From contig NZ_BAAAWU010000001.1 in the NCBI RefSeq assembly GCF_039535235.1, forward strand, positions 2,294,001-2,358,000: a stretch of 64,000 bases of DNA, given 5' to 3'. A program made the translations under genes and the position numbers. The stretch is from Streptomyces roseoviridis (GTDB lineage: Bacteria; Actinomycetota; Actinomycetes; Streptomycetales; Streptomycetaceae). Below the pieces are notes generated by a model that was not told the DNA's origin, made no database searches, and saw only the letters and a program-made list of their open reading frames with translations. Shown one piece after another: positions 16,312 to 24,223 of this stretch. Positions within the stretch are counted from its first letter, which is position 1. Every line of letters begins with the position of its first letter.

Positions 16312-17003
16312 GCCCGCACCTCCTCGCGGACGGGACGCAGCCCCCGCCGCACGCCGCGTTCGCGGACGGGGGCGTACGCGGCGGTGAAGGAGCCCTCGTA
16401 GCCGAACAGCGGCCCCACGTACCGGTTGACGACCCGCACCCGGATGCGGAAGCGGCCGGTGCGCTCGTCGAAGGACTCCCGCACCTCCGCGTCCCCGCCG
16501 ATCAGTTCGGGCACCCGCAGGTCCACGGGGCCCTCGCGGAAACGGTGTTCGCCGGAGCGGACGAGCAACGAGCCGTCCGGCTCGGCGGTCATCCGCAGCT
16601 CGCTGGCGAGGTGCTGGTGGGTGCCGAGGTAGTCGAGCACACAGCCGCGCGCGGGGCTGAGGACCATGGTGGCGTCGAAGCGGCGCGGCCCGCCGGGCAG
16701 CGCGAAGGTCCGCACGAAGGTGACGGTCTCCCGCCCGTAGGAGTCGAGGTAGGGGGTGTTCTCGATGACGAAGGGCACGTCGCGGCCGGTGCGCGGCAAC
16801 AGGATGTTGCGCGTCGCGCCGAGCGCGAGGAACGGCTTCAGGAGGGGCCGGGTGAGCCCCTTGCCGTGCCATATCCGGTCCATGACGCCGCGTCCGACGC
16901 ACAGCTCGCCGCTCGCGAGCCCGACCGAGAAGCGCCGCCGCAGCTCGGGGTGCAGCCGCTCGAAGGCGGCGTCGCCCATGGCGGCACGGAAGATCGAGGT
17001 CAT
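16308..17003 (-). CDS. DUF4166 domain protein
   Basis: Unknown function. The 231-residue protein starts MTSIFRAAMGDAAFERLHPELRRR, the usual opening of DUF4166 proteins, and continues as a beta-rich single domain with repeated paired beta-strand patterns such as GRFRIRVRVVNRYVGPLFGYEGSF near the C-terminus. No signal peptide, membrane span or catalytic motif is evident. ATG 17003 overlaps the upstream SRPBCC gene by ATGA, and its own stop overlaps the TetR start. The coupling on both sides says all three proteins are made in step. Confidence 0.8.
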   Translation of the reverse strand: MTSIFRAAMGDAAFERLHPELRRRFSVGLASGELCVGRGVMDRIWHGKGLTRPLLKPFLALGATRNILLPRTGRDVPFVIENTPYLDSYGRETVTFVRTFALPGGPRRFDATMVLSPARGCVLDYLGTHQHLASELRMTAEPDGSLLVRSGEHRFREGPVDLRVPELIGGDAEVRESFDERTGRFRIRVRVVNRYVGPLFGYEGSFTAAYAPVRERGVRRGLRPVREEVRA

Positions 17004-17707
17004 GGCCTCTCCAGGGTGGCGAGGAGCCGCGGCGCACGGCTCCGGTCGGGCGGGGTGCGCAGACAGCGGCGGGCCGCGGGCGTCCGCGGCGACGGCGGTA
17101 CGAGGAGGGCGGCGGCGCAGCCGGCGGCCAGCGTCAGCGGGTGGCCGGCGCAGAGGGCCACCAGGAGGGCGCGGGCGGCGAGTTCGAGCAGCCAGTGGGT
17201 GCGGGCCCGCTCCGGGGTGAGGCCGTGCTCGCACCACAGCCGCAGCCGGTCGAAGGACCAGGCGGTCGCCCACCCCATCAGGGGGCGGAAGAACAGCCGG
17301 TCGGCGACCCGGCCGAAGCGCCCCCAGCGCGGCCGGTAGTCGTAGCCGGTGAGGAACCGGATCCCGGCCCCGCCCTCACCGTCTTCCGGGAGGTAGCGCC
17401 AGTAGCCGCTGCCCTCGGCGAGCGGCGACAGCGGATGCGGCGAGGCGAACCGCAGGGCGGACACCCGGTCGCCGCCGGCCCGGTGGCGCTCCCCCGCGGA
17501 GACACCGGTGCCGGCGACGGCCGGAAAGGGCGGCACGCGCACGGCGTACCGGAAGCGCCGGGGTCCGTCGTCGGCGCCCGGCTCGGCCGGCAGGTACGCG
17601 ATCTCGGTGAACCGCAGGTCCCACCGCTGGTGCTCGGCCGGATCCTGGGTCCGCTCCCAGAGCGTGTCCAGGTCCGTGCGGACGCGCGTCTCGACGTAGA
17701 GCCCCAT
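17000..17707 (-). CDS. SRPBCC-like protein with C-terminal hydrophobic segment
   Basis: Function not established. About 235 residues. The N-terminal 160 residues read as a START/SRPBCC-type lipid or polyketide-binding fold (opening VETRVRTDLDTLWERTQDPAEHQRWD, with the paired-strand GSGYWRYLPEDGEGGAGIRFLTGYDY later). The rest contains a hydrophobic stretch (LLELAARALLVALCAG...LTLAAGCAAALLV) likely to sit in the membrane, then an Arg/Pro-rich tail. ATG 17707 has GGGGGG 12 nt upstream; ATG 17719 in frame is the alternative. First gene of the operon with DUF4166 and TetR; two palindromic operators lie directly upstream. Confidence 0.72.
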   Translation of the reverse strand: MGLYVETRVRTDLDTLWERTQDPAEHQRWDLRFTEIAYLPAEPGADDGPRRFRYAVRVPPFPAVAGTGVSAGERHRAGGDRVSALRFASPHPLSPLAEGSGYWRYLPEDGEGGAGIRFLTGYDYRPRWGRFGRVADRLFFRPLMGWATAWSFDRLRLWCEHGLTPERARTHWLLELAARALLVALCAGHPLTLAAGCAAALLVPPSPRTPAARRCLRTPPDRSRAPRLLATLERP

Positions 17708-17725
17708 GAGCGTGCCCATCCCCCC

Positions 17726-17743
17726 TTTGAGCGACCGCTCAAA
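17726..17743. promoter_or_regulatory. Operator candidate 1: TTTGAGCG-AC-CGCTCAAA
   Basis: Perfect 8-bp arms, 2-bp centre, starting 19 bp upstream of the chosen SRPBCC start. Shares the TTGAGC-N4-GCTCAA core with a second site 45 bp away (centre to centre). Probable TetR binding site for the operon's own regulator. Confidence 0.7.
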
Positions 17744-17771
17744 ACGGTGCCCACGAGGACAGTAGCGGGGT

Positions 17772-17787
17772 TTGAGCACATGCTCAA
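17772..17787. promoter_or_regulatory. Operator candidate 2: TTGAGCA-CA-TGCTCAA
   Basis: Perfect 7-bp arms with a 2-bp centre. It sits between the minus-strand operon and the plus-strand GNAT gene (start 17830), so one regulator could control both directions. Same core as the site at 17726-17743. Confidence 0.7.
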
Positions 17788-17829
17788 GATCCGAACGGGG
17801 GTTCGTGTGCGCGTGCCAGACTCTGCGGC

Positions 17830-18270
17830 ATGGCGAACGATCACCCCCGTCCCGGACTGAGCGTCGGCGACCGCGACGCGGCACTGGACGCGCGGCTCTC
17901 CCAGGGCCTCGACGAGATCAACTTCCCCGCGACGGGCACCACGGCCGCCGATCAGGGCGCGCTGACGGTGAAGGTCGTCGACGAGGCGGGCGAGCTGGTC
18001 GGCGGTCTTTCCGCGTGGACGTGGGGCGGGCTGCTCGGCATCGAGATGCTCTGGGTGCGCGAGGACAGCCGGGGCGACGGACGGGGCGGCGAGCTGCTGC
18101 GGGCCGCGGAGGACGAGGCGCGCCGCCGGGGCTGCGACCGCGCCTGCGTGTCGTCGTTCACGTTCCAGGCGCCGGCGTTCTACCAGCGCCACGGCTACGT
18201 CGAGACGGGCAGGACGCTGGGCATCCCCGGCGGGGCCGAGGACGTCCACATGTACAAGAAGCTGGCCTGA
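17830..18270 (+). CDS. GNAT family N-acetyltransferase
   Basis: Acetyl-CoA-dependent acyltransferase of unknown substrate, 146 residues. The GNAT core is visible: beta-4 IEMLWVREDSRGDGRGGELLRAAEDEA carries motif A, a variant of Q/RxxGxG/A (RGDGRGG), and the end FYQRHGYVETGR is the conserved motif B tyrosine and hairpin. No transmembrane segment. ATG 17830. It is divergent from the SRPBCC operon and shares its regulatory region, so it may answer to the same TetR protein. A hairpin and 9-bp repeats follow. Confidence 0.87.
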   Translation: MANDHPRPGLSVGDRDAALDARLSQGLDEINFPATGTTAADQGALTVKVVDEAGELVGGLSAWTWGGLLGIEMLWVREDSRGDGRGGELLRAAEDEARRRGCDRACVSSFTFQAPAFYQRHGYVETGRTLGIPGGAEDVHMYKKLA

Positions 18271-18284
18271 GCGACCTGAGGGCC

Positions 18285-18320
18285 AGGGCTTGCAGGGCTT
18301 GCAGGGCTTCCAGGGCCTGG
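18285..18320. repeat. Four 9-bp tandem repeats
   Basis: AGGGCTTGC, AGGGCTTGC, AGGGCTTCC and AGGGCCTGG in a row, just after the GNAT stop and before its hairpin. Probably a slippage-generated minisatellite with no coding role. Confidence 0.75.
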
Positions 18321-18330
18321 GCGGATGAAC

Positions 18331-18360
18331 GTTCCTCCGGCCCGGTCGGGCCGGAGGAAC
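18331..18360. terminator. Hairpin between convergent GNAT and thiamine-binding-like genes
   Basis: GTTCCTCCGGCCC pairs with GGGCCGGAGGAAC across a 4-nt turn. It lies 60 bp after the GNAT stop and 10 bp before the stop of the opposite gene, so it is probably bidirectional. Confidence 0.8.
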
Positions 18361-18370
18361 AGGACGGGCC

Positions 18371-18664
18371 TCAGGCGCCCAGGTGCCGTTCCACCGTCTC
18401 GACCTTCGAGGTCAGGCCGTCGGTGACGCCGGGGCGGATGTCGGCCTTGAGGACGAGGGAGACCCGCGGCGCCCGCGCCTCCACGGCGGCGACCGCGCGC
18501 TTGACGACGTCCATGACCTCGTCCCAGTCGCCCTCGACGGACGTGAACATCGCGTCCGTACGGTTCGGCAGGCCCGACTCGCGCACGACCCGCACCGCGT
18601 CGGCGACGTACTCGCCGACCTCCTCGCCCACGCCCAGCGGGGTCACGGAGAAGGCGACGATCAT
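18371..18664 (-). CDS. MTH1187 family thiamine-binding-like protein
   Basis: Small soluble protein, 97 residues, of the MTH1187/YkoF-like (DUF77) group whose characterised members bind thiamine or a related small molecule in a ferredoxin-like fold. It has the family pattern [20 protein letters not shown] at the start, a middle [20 protein letters not shown], and a late [13 protein letters not shown] strand. ATG 18664 overlaps the stop of the upstream DUF3817 gene (ATGA), so it is translationally coupled to that membrane protein. Confidence 0.82.
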   Translation of the reverse strand: MIVAFSVTPLGVGEEVGEYVADAVRVVRESGLPNRTDAMFTSVEGDWDEVMDVVKRAVAAVEARAPRVSLVLKADIRPGVTDGLTSKVETVERHLGA

Positions 18665-19005
18665 GCGTTGACCACTCCCTCGCGGCGGGCGCGGGAGGCG
18701 ATCACCGCGGCCTCGGCCTCGGCCTTCAGCTTGCGCTCCGCGAAGAAGCCGCCGAAGGGCAGGACGGACAGGACGAAGTAGAGGGCCGCCGTCTTGAAGG
18801 ACCACTTGGTGCGGTTCCAGGCGTCCAGCCAGAAGAGCACGTAGAGGACGAAGAGGAGGCCGTGGATCGCGCCCATGACCGGCACCGCGTTGAAGTCCGT
18901 GGTCCGCTTCAGCACCGAGCAGACGAGCAGCAGCAGGAACGACACGGCTTCCGGCGCGGAGACGAGCCGGAGCCGGTGCAGGGAGGAGGCGGTCTTGATG
19001 TCCAC
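18661..19005 (-). CDS. DUF3817 family small membrane protein (second copy)
   Basis: Unknown function. The 114-residue protein has three hydrophobic helices ([60 protein letters not shown]), the same plan as the protein at 9540-9872, including the central HG-hydrophobic-F block and terminal FxERK. I chose GTG 19005, with AAGGTGA about 9 nt upstream; longer starts exist but contain no family-like sequence. It is coupled to the MTH1187-like gene downstream and divergent from the AIM24 genes. Confidence 0.8.
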   Translation of the reverse strand: MDIKTASSLHRLRLVSAPEAVSFLLLLVCSVLKRTTDFNAVPVMGAIHGLLFVLYVLFWLDAWNRTKWSFKTAALYFVLSVLPFGGFFAERKLKAEAEAAVIASRARREGVVNA

Positions 19006-19112
19006 GACAGGGGTCACCTTCGTTCGATCTTGTGAACGGATGCACAAGGGCCGTCCTATTGTGCACGGCGACTTTGCTGTCTCTTTATCCGGGGGGCAAG
19101 TACCGTCCCTTC

Positions 19113-19751
19113 GTGGCAACGTTCCGACTCCAGGGCAGCAAAGTGCTCGCCGTGACCATGACCGGCGACGCCGTCAAGGCGAAAAACGGCTCCATGGTCG
19201 CCTACGACGGCCAGATGGCCTTCAAGAAGATGTCCGGCGGCGGTGAGGGCCTGCGCGGCATGGTGGCGCGCCGGCTCACCGGGGAGCAGATGGAGGTGAT
19301 GGAGGTCCGCGGGCAGGGCACCTGCTGGTTCGCCGACCGCGCCTCCGAGATCAACCTCGTCCAGCTGCACGGCGACAAGCTCTACGTCGAGGCGAGCAAT
19401 CTGCTCTGCACCGACGCGGGCCTGCGCACCGGCACCACCTTCACGGGCCTGCGCGGCGGCGCGACCGGAAACGGTCTGTTCACGACGACCGTCGAGGGCA
19501 CCGGCCAGGCCGCGATCATGTCCGACGGCCCGGCGGTGGTGCTCCGGGTGACCCCGCAGTACCCGCTCTCCGTCGACCCCGGCGCGTACATCGCCCACCA
19601 GGGCAACCTCCAGCAGCACTTCCAGTCCGGTGTGACCTTCCGCACGTTCCTGGGCGAGGGCGGCGGCGAGGCGTTCCAGATCCGCTTCGAAGGCGACGGA
19701 CTCGTCTACGTCCAGCCGAGCGAGCGGAACACGATCGGAGGGGACGTCTGA
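19113..19751 (+). CDS. AIM24 family protein, first of three
   Basis: Beta-rich protein of unknown function, 212 residues, related by name to yeast mitochondrial Aim24. Features of the family: repeated short beta strands separated by Gly-rich turns, GSMVAYDGQMAFKK near the start, and GEAFQIRFEGDGLVYVQ near the end. No signal peptide. GTG 19113 is the best start though a close ribosome-binding site is not obvious. The stop overlaps the ATG of the next AIM24 gene (TGATG). Confidence 0.8.
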   Translation: MATFRLQGSKVLAVTMTGDAVKAKNGSMVAYDGQMAFKKMSGGGEGLRGMVARRLTGEQMEVMEVRGQGTCWFADRASEINLVQLHGDKLYVEASNLLCTDAGLRTGTTFTGLRGGATGNGLFTTTVEGTGQAAIMSDGPAVVLRVTPQYPLSVDPGAYIAHQGNLQQHFQSGVTFRTFLGEGGGEAFQIRFEGDGLVYVQPSERNTIGGDV

Positions 19752-20401
19752 TGCCGTTCCGGGAGATCAACTCGAAGATGGTCGAGGCCACGGTCGTGCC
19801 GGGGCAGCGCATGTTCAGCCAGCGTGGCGCGATGCTCGCCTACCGCGGCGACGTCACTTTCACGCCGAACCTCACCGGCGGCCAGGGCGGCCTGATGTCG
19901 ATGATCGGCCGCCGGGTGGCCGGCGAGGCGACCCCGCTGATGACGGTCGAGGGCAACGGCACCGTGATGTTCGGGCACGGCGGGCACCACATCCAGGTGA
20001 TCCGGATGACCGGCGACACCCTCTACGTCGAGGCCGACCGCCTCCTCGCCTTCGACGGCACCCTGGAGCAGGGCACGATGTTCATGGGCTCGCAGGGCGG
20101 CGTGATGGGCATGGTGCGGGGCCAGGTGACCGGCCAGGGCCTGTTCACGACCACCCTCAGGGGCCACGGCGCCGTGGCCGTGATGGCCCACGGCGGCGTC
20201 ATCGAGCTCCCGATCGCCCCCGGCCGGCCGGTCCACGTGGATCCCCAGGCGTACGTCGCCCACCACGGCGACGTGCGCAACAAGCTGTCCACGGCGCTCG
20301 GCTGGCGCGACATGGTGGGCCGCGGCTCGGGCGAGGCGTTCCAGCTGGAGCTGAGCGGCAGCGGTGCGGTGTACGTCCAGGCGTCGGAGGAGAAGCTGTG
20401 A
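19751..20401 (+). CDS. AIM24 family protein, second of three
   Basis: Paralogue of its neighbours, 216 residues. The shared pattern is easy to see: RGAMLAYRGDVTFTPN at the start, GNGTVMFGHGGHHIQVIRM and DTLYVEADRLLAFDGTLEQG in the middle, and GEAFQLELSGSGAVYVQASE at the end, matching the equivalent blocks of the first copy. No export signal or catalytic motif. Its start overlaps the stop upstream and its stop overlaps the third gene's GTG by 4 bp, so the three are made as a coupled set. Confidence 0.82.
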   Translation: MPFREINSKMVEATVVPGQRMFSQRGAMLAYRGDVTFTPNLTGGQGGLMSMIGRRVAGEATPLMTVEGNGTVMFGHGGHHIQVIRMTGDTLYVEADRLLAFDGTLEQGTMFMGSQGGVMGMVRGQVTGQGLFTTTLRGHGAVAVMAHGGVIELPIAPGRPVHVDPQAYVAHHGDVRNKLSTALGWRDMVGRGSGEAFQLELSGSGAVYVQASEEKL

Positions 20402-21183
20402 ACGCCCCCGTGATGCATGACCCGATGACGCTGCCGAGCGACGACAACGTCAATCCGTACACCTTCTGCGTGGAGCTCAAGGGCTCCCAGTGGTTCCTGC
20501 AGAAGGGCAAGATGATCGCCTACTACGGGCAGATCGAGTTCAACGGCATCGGTCACGGCCGGCTCGACCGGCTGGTGCGCACCTCCTTCCACTCGCCGCT
20601 GCACGCGAGCGACTGGGTGGTGGCGGAGGGCAGCGGCAAGATGCTGCTCGCCGACCGGGCCTTCGACGTGAACTCCTTCGACCTGGACGAGGGCAATCTG
20701 ACGATCCGCTCCGGCAACCTGCTCGCCTACCAGCCGTCGCTGGCGCTGAAGCAGTCGATCGTGCCGGGCTTCGTGACGCTGATCGGCACGGGCAAGTTCG
20801 TCGCCGCGTCCAACGGTCCGGTGGTCTTCATGGAGCCCCCGCTGCGGGTGGACCCGCAGGCGCTGGTCGGCTGGGCCGACTGCCCTTCCCCCTGCCACCA
20901 CTACGACCACGGCTATCTGACGGGCGTGATGGGCGGCGTACGCGCGCTGACGGGCATCGGGGGCACCTCGGGCGAGGAGCACCAGTTCGAGTTCGTGGGG
21001 GCGGGCACGGTGCTGCTCCAGTCGACGGAGCTGCTGATGCCGGAGCGGAGCATCGGGGAGCCCGGTGGCGGTCCGGGCGGTCACGGCGGGCCGGGAGGGC
21101 ATGGTTCCGGCCAGGGCGGGGCGGGTTCGGTACCGCGTCTTCCCGGTCAGCTCGGGGACCTGCAGCGTCGCTTCGGCCTGTGA
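20398..21183 (+). CDS. AIM24 family protein, third of three, with Gly-rich tail
   Basis: Third tandem paralogue, 261 residues, more diverged. The conserved core runs from about residue 25 (QWFLQKGKMIAYYGQIEFNG) to about 215 (EEHQFEFVGAGTVLLQST). A C-terminal tail adds a Gly/His-rich stretch (GGGPGGHGGPGGHGSGQGG) and a short hydrophobic/basic end. A Cys/His cluster (CPSPCHHYDHG, about 162-172) absent from the other two could bind metal. GTG 20398 overlaps the previous stop. Unknown function; the three may assemble together. Confidence 0.8.
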   Translation: MNAPVMHDPMTLPSDDNVNPYTFCVELKGSQWFLQKGKMIAYYGQIEFNGIGHGRLDRLVRTSFHSPLHASDWVVAEGSGKMLLADRAFDVNSFDLDEGNLTIRSGNLLAYQPSLALKQSIVPGFVTLIGTGKFVAASNGPVVFMEPPLRVDPQALVGWADCPSPCHHYDHGYLTGVMGGVRALTGIGGTSGEEHQFEFVGAGTVLLQSTELLMPERSIGEPGGGPGGHGGPGGHGSGQGGAGSVPRLPGQLGDLQRRFGL

Positions 21184-21232
21184 GCGGTAGTCTGCGGAGA
21201 GTGACGCGTCGAACACACTCCCAGAATTCGTC

Positions 21233-21245
21233 AAGTATTCAACTT
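21233..21245. promoter_or_regulatory. Candidate operator AAGT-ATTCA-ACTT before the MarR gene
   Basis: Short 4-bp arms with a 5-bp centre in an AT-rich stretch 19 bp before the MarR ATG; an autoregulatory site is plausible. Short enough to be chance. Confidence 0.3.
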
Positions 21246-21263
21246 CTTAGGTAGAATCCATAT

Positions 21264-21740
21264 ATGGAGACCGAGACGGCCACCCCCTGGCTCACCGATG
21301 CCGAGCAGTGCGCCTGGCGCACCTACCTGGACGTCAACAGGATGCTGATGTACCAGCTGGAGAAGGACCTCCAGCCCTTCGGCCTGACGATCAACGACTA
21401 CGAGATCCTCGTGAACCTCTCGGAGTCGGCGGAGCGGCGTCTGCGGATGAGCGACCTGGCGTCGGCCACCCTCCAGTCCAAGAGCCGGCTCTCCCACCAG
21501 ATCACCCGGATGGAGAACGCCGGCCTGGTCCGGCGGGAGAACTGCGAGTCGGACCGGCGCGGGCTGTACGCGGTGCTCACCGACGAGGGCATGGCGACCA
21601 TGCACAAGGTCGCCCCGCACCACGTCGAGTCGGTCCGCAAGCACTTCATCGACCAGCTCAGCCCCGAGGCCCTCGGCGACCTCCACGAGTCGCTGAAGCC
21701 CATCTCCGAGCAGCTCCGAGGGCGCCGCGGCAAGCCGTGA
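21264..21740 (+). CDS. MarR family transcriptional regulator
   Basis: Winged-helix repressor or activator of 158 residues. The wHTH core lies at about residues 50-115 (RLRMSDLASATLQSKSRLSHQITRMENAGLVRRENCESDRRG), with the wing DRRGLYAVLTDEG following. ATG 21264 sits in an AT-rich promoter stretch. It follows the AIM24 set by 80 bp on the same strand but with its own promoter-like region, so it is probably separately transcribed. Cys at about residue 94 (ENCESD) in the wing could make it redox-sensitive, as in OhrR-like members; this is speculation. Confidence 0.88.
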   Translation: METETATPWLTDAEQCAWRTYLDVNRMLMYQLEKDLQPFGLTINDYEILVNLSESAERRLRMSDLASATLQSKSRLSHQITRMENAGLVRRENCESDRRGLYAVLTDEGMATMHKVAPHHVESVRKHFIDQLSPEALGDLHESLKPISEQLRGRRGKP

Positions 21741-21775
21741 CCCGTACGACCTGACACATTCGACGCCGATACGAG

Positions 21776-21807
21776 AAGGGCCTTCCCGGTCGTCCGGGAA
21801 GGCCCTT
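21776..21807. terminator. Hairpin between the MarR gene and meaB
   Basis: AAGGGCCTTCCCGG pairs exactly with its complement over a TCGT loop (14-bp arms), followed by a T-rich GTCTCTTT on the plus strand. Between convergent genes, so it probably terminates both. Confidence 0.88.
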
Positions 21808-21894
21808 GTCTCTTTCCTGCGGCTCGGTGCGCCTCCGGGCGCCCTCGGCGCGCGTCGCCGGCGCCCTTCGCTCACCCGCCGCGCCGCGAGCCGC

Positions 21895-22851
21895 TCAGCT
21901 GCCCGTCAGGCTCGCCACCAGCTCGTCGGACGCCGCGTACGGGTCCAGCTCGCCCGCCGTGATGCGCTCCGCGAGGGCGCCGAGGCGGCGGTCGCCGCGC
22001 AGGTCGCCGATCCGCTCGCGCAGGGCCGTGATCGTGATCGTCTCGACCTCGCGGGCCGCGCGGGAGCGGCGGCGCTCGGCGAGGACGCCGTGCTCCTCCA
22101 TCCACGCGCGGTGCTTCTCCAGGGCCTCCACGACCTCGTCCACACCCTCGCCGCGGGCCGCGACCGTCTTCACGATCGGCGGCCGCCAGTCGCCCGGGGC
22201 GCGGGCCTCGCCGAGGCCCAGCATGTGGTTGAGCTCCCGGGCGGTGGCGTCGGCACCGTCCCGGTCGGCCTTGTTGACCACGTACACGTCGCCGATCTCC
22301 AGGATGCCCGCCTTCGCGGCCTGGATGCCGTCGCCCATGCCGGGCGCGAGCAGCACCACCGAGGTGTCGGCCTGGGAGGCGATCTCCACCTCGGACTGGC
22401 CGACGCCGACGGTCTCCACCAGGATCACCTCGCAGCCGGCCGCGTCCAGGACGCGGATGGCCTGCGGGGCCGCCCAGGCCAGGCCGCCGAGGTGGCCGCG
22501 GGTCGCCATGGAGCGGATGTAGACGCCCGGGTCGGAGGCGTGCTCCGACATCCGCACCCGGTCGCCGAGGAGCGCGCCGCCGCTGAACGGCGAGGACGGG
22601 TCGACGGCGAGCACGCCGACCCGCTTGCCCGCCCTGCGGTACGCGGAGACCAGCGCCGAGGTCGACGTGGACTTGCCCACGCCGGGCGAGCCGGTCAGGC
22701 CCACCACGTAGGCGCCGCCCGTGAGCGGGGCGAGCGCCGCCATCACCTCGCGCAGCTGCGGGGACGCCCCCTCCACCAGCGAGATCAAGCGGGCCACGGC
22801 ACGCGGCCGGCCCTCCCGTGCCTGGGCGACCAGAGCGGGGACGTCCACCAT
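21895..22851 (-). CDS. meaB: MeaB/ArgK-type G3E GTPase, chaperone of B12-dependent acyl-CoA mutases
   Basis: Loads adenosylcobalamin into, and protects, acyl-CoA mutases such as IcmA or methylmalonyl-CoA mutase. The 318-residue protein contains a Walker A motif GSPGVGKST (54-62), AVDPSSPFSGGALLGDRVRM (the MeaB switch region), ETVGVGQSEVE (G3), and VNKADRDGA (G4, NKAD). A basic C-terminal helix (about 260-290) matches the family's dimerisation arm. ATG 22851 has GGAG about 9 nt upstream. The thiolase gene lies 32 bp upstream on the same strand, so they probably form an operon. Confidence 0.93.
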   Translation of the reverse strand: MVDVPALVAQAREGRPRAVARLISLVEGASPQLREVMAALAPLTGGAYVVGLTGSPGVGKSTSTSALVSAYRRAGKRVGVLAVDPSSPFSGGALLGDRVRMSEHASDPGVYIRSMATRGHLGGLAWAAPQAIRVLDAAGCEVILVETVGVGQSEVEIASQADTSVVLLAPGMGDGIQAAKAGILEIGDVYVVNKADRDGADATARELNHMLGLGEARAPGDWRPPIVKTVAARGEGVDEVVEALEKHRAWMEEHGVLAERRRSRAAREVETITITALRERIGDLRGDRRLGALAERITAGELDPYAASDELVASLTGS

Positions 22852-22883
22852 CAGTCGAGCTCCTTGCGCTGTACGTGGGTGAC

Positions 22884-24086
22884 TTACTTGCCCGGGACCT
22901 TGAGGATCAGCGCGTCGCCCTGGCCGCCGCCACCGCACAGGGCCGCCGCGCCCACGCCGCCGCCGCGGCGCTTGAGCTCCAGGGCAAGGTGCAGCACCAC
23001 GCGGGCGCCGGACATGCCGATGGGGTGGCCGAGCGCGATGGCGCCACCGTTGACGTTCACCTTTTCGGGGGTGACGCCGAGGTCCTTCATTGACTGGTGG
23101 GCGACCGCGGCGAAGGCCTCGTTGATCTCGATCAGGTCGAGGTCCTCGACCTGGAGGCCCTCCTTCTTCAGGGCGTGGCGGATCGCGTTGGACGGCTGGG
23201 ACTGCAGGGAGTTGTCCGGGCCGGCCACGTTGCCGTGGGCGCCGATCTCGGCGATCCACTCCAGGCCGAGCTCCTGGGCCTTGGCCTTGCTCATCACGAC
23301 CACGGCGGCGGCGCCGTCGGAGATCTGCGAGGACGTGCCGGCGGTGATCGTGCCGTCCTTGGCGAAGGCCGGGCGGAGCTTGGCGAGGGACTCGGCGGTG
23401 GTCTCGGCGCGGATGCCCTCGTCCTGGGAGAAGACGACCGGCTCGCCCTTGCGCTGCGGGATCTCGACCGGGGTGATCTCGGCCTCGAAGATGCCGTTCT
23501 TCTGGGCGGCGGCGGCGCGCTGGTGCGAGAGGGCGGCGATCTCGTCCTGCACCTCGCGCGGGATGCCGAGGCGCGTGTTGTGCTTCTCGGTGGACTCGCC
23601 CATGGCGATGCCCTCGAAGGAGTCGGTGAGGCCGTCGTACGCCATCGCGTCGAGCATCTCGATGGCGCCGTACTTGTAGCCCTCGCGGGACTTCGGGAGC
23701 AGGTGCGGGGCGTTGGTCATGGACTCCTGGCCGCCGGCGACGATCACGTCGAATTCGCCCGCGCGGATCAGCTGGTCGGCGAGCGCGATGGCGTCGAGGC
23801 CGGAGAGGCAGACCTTGTTGACGGTGAGGGCGGGGACGTTCATCGGGATGCCGGCCTTGACGGCGGCCTGGCGGGCGGGGATCTGCCCGGCGCCCGCCTG
23901 GAGCACCTGGCCCATGATCACGTACTGCACCTGGTCGCCGCCGATGCCGGCGCGGTCCAGGGCGGCCTTGATGGCGAAGCCGCCGAGGTCGGCGCCGGAG
24001 AAGGACTTGAGCGAGCCCAGCAGGCGACCCATGGGCGTGCGGGCGCCCGCGACGATCACTGAGGTGGTACCGGTCGTTCCAGACAT
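22884..24086 (-). CDS. Acetyl-CoA C-acetyltransferase (thiolase)
   Basis: Biosynthetic or degradative thiolase: 2 acetyl-CoA to acetoacetyl-CoA + CoA. The 400-residue protein has the active-site cysteine Cys93 in [11 protein letters not shown], the histidine block [19 protein letters not shown] (about 340-358) and the second cysteine Cys384 in CGGGGQGDA near the end. Length and motifs fit a standard atoB/phaA-type enzyme. ATG 24086. Transcribed leftward, with meaB following 32 bp downstream; divergent from the epimerase gene. Whether it feeds butyryl-CoA synthesis with Hbd (40847-41695) is inference. Confidence 0.93.
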   Translation of the reverse strand: MSGTTGTTSVIVAGARTPMGRLLGSLKSFSGADLGGFAIKAALDRAGIGGDQVQYVIMGQVLQAGAGQIPARQAAVKAGIPMNVPALTVNKVCLSGLDAIALADQLIRAGEFDVIVAGGQESMTNAPHLLPKSREGYKYGAIEMLDAMAYDGLTDSFEGIAMGESTEKHNTRLGIPREVQDEIAALSHQRAAAAQKNGIFEAEITPVEIPQRKGEPVVFSQDEGIRAETTAESLAKLRPAFAKDGTITAGTSSQISDGAAAVVVMSKAKAQELGLEWIAEIGAHGNVAGPDNSLQSQPSNAIRHALKKEGLQVEDLDLIEINEAFAAVAHQSMKDLGVTPEKVNVNGGAIALGHPIGMSGARVVLHLALELKRRGGGVGAAALCGGGGQGDALILKVPGK

Positions 24087-24223
24087 GAGGCACGGCCCCT
24101 TGGGATGAGGAGTGAACGAGGGTTTACCGCCAATGTACTGAGCGGTGCCTCACCGGGTCACCGGCCTGCCGGTGTGATCGCGCGCACGTTGCGTAACCAT
24201 CCGGTCGGCGCTGCACTGGAGGC

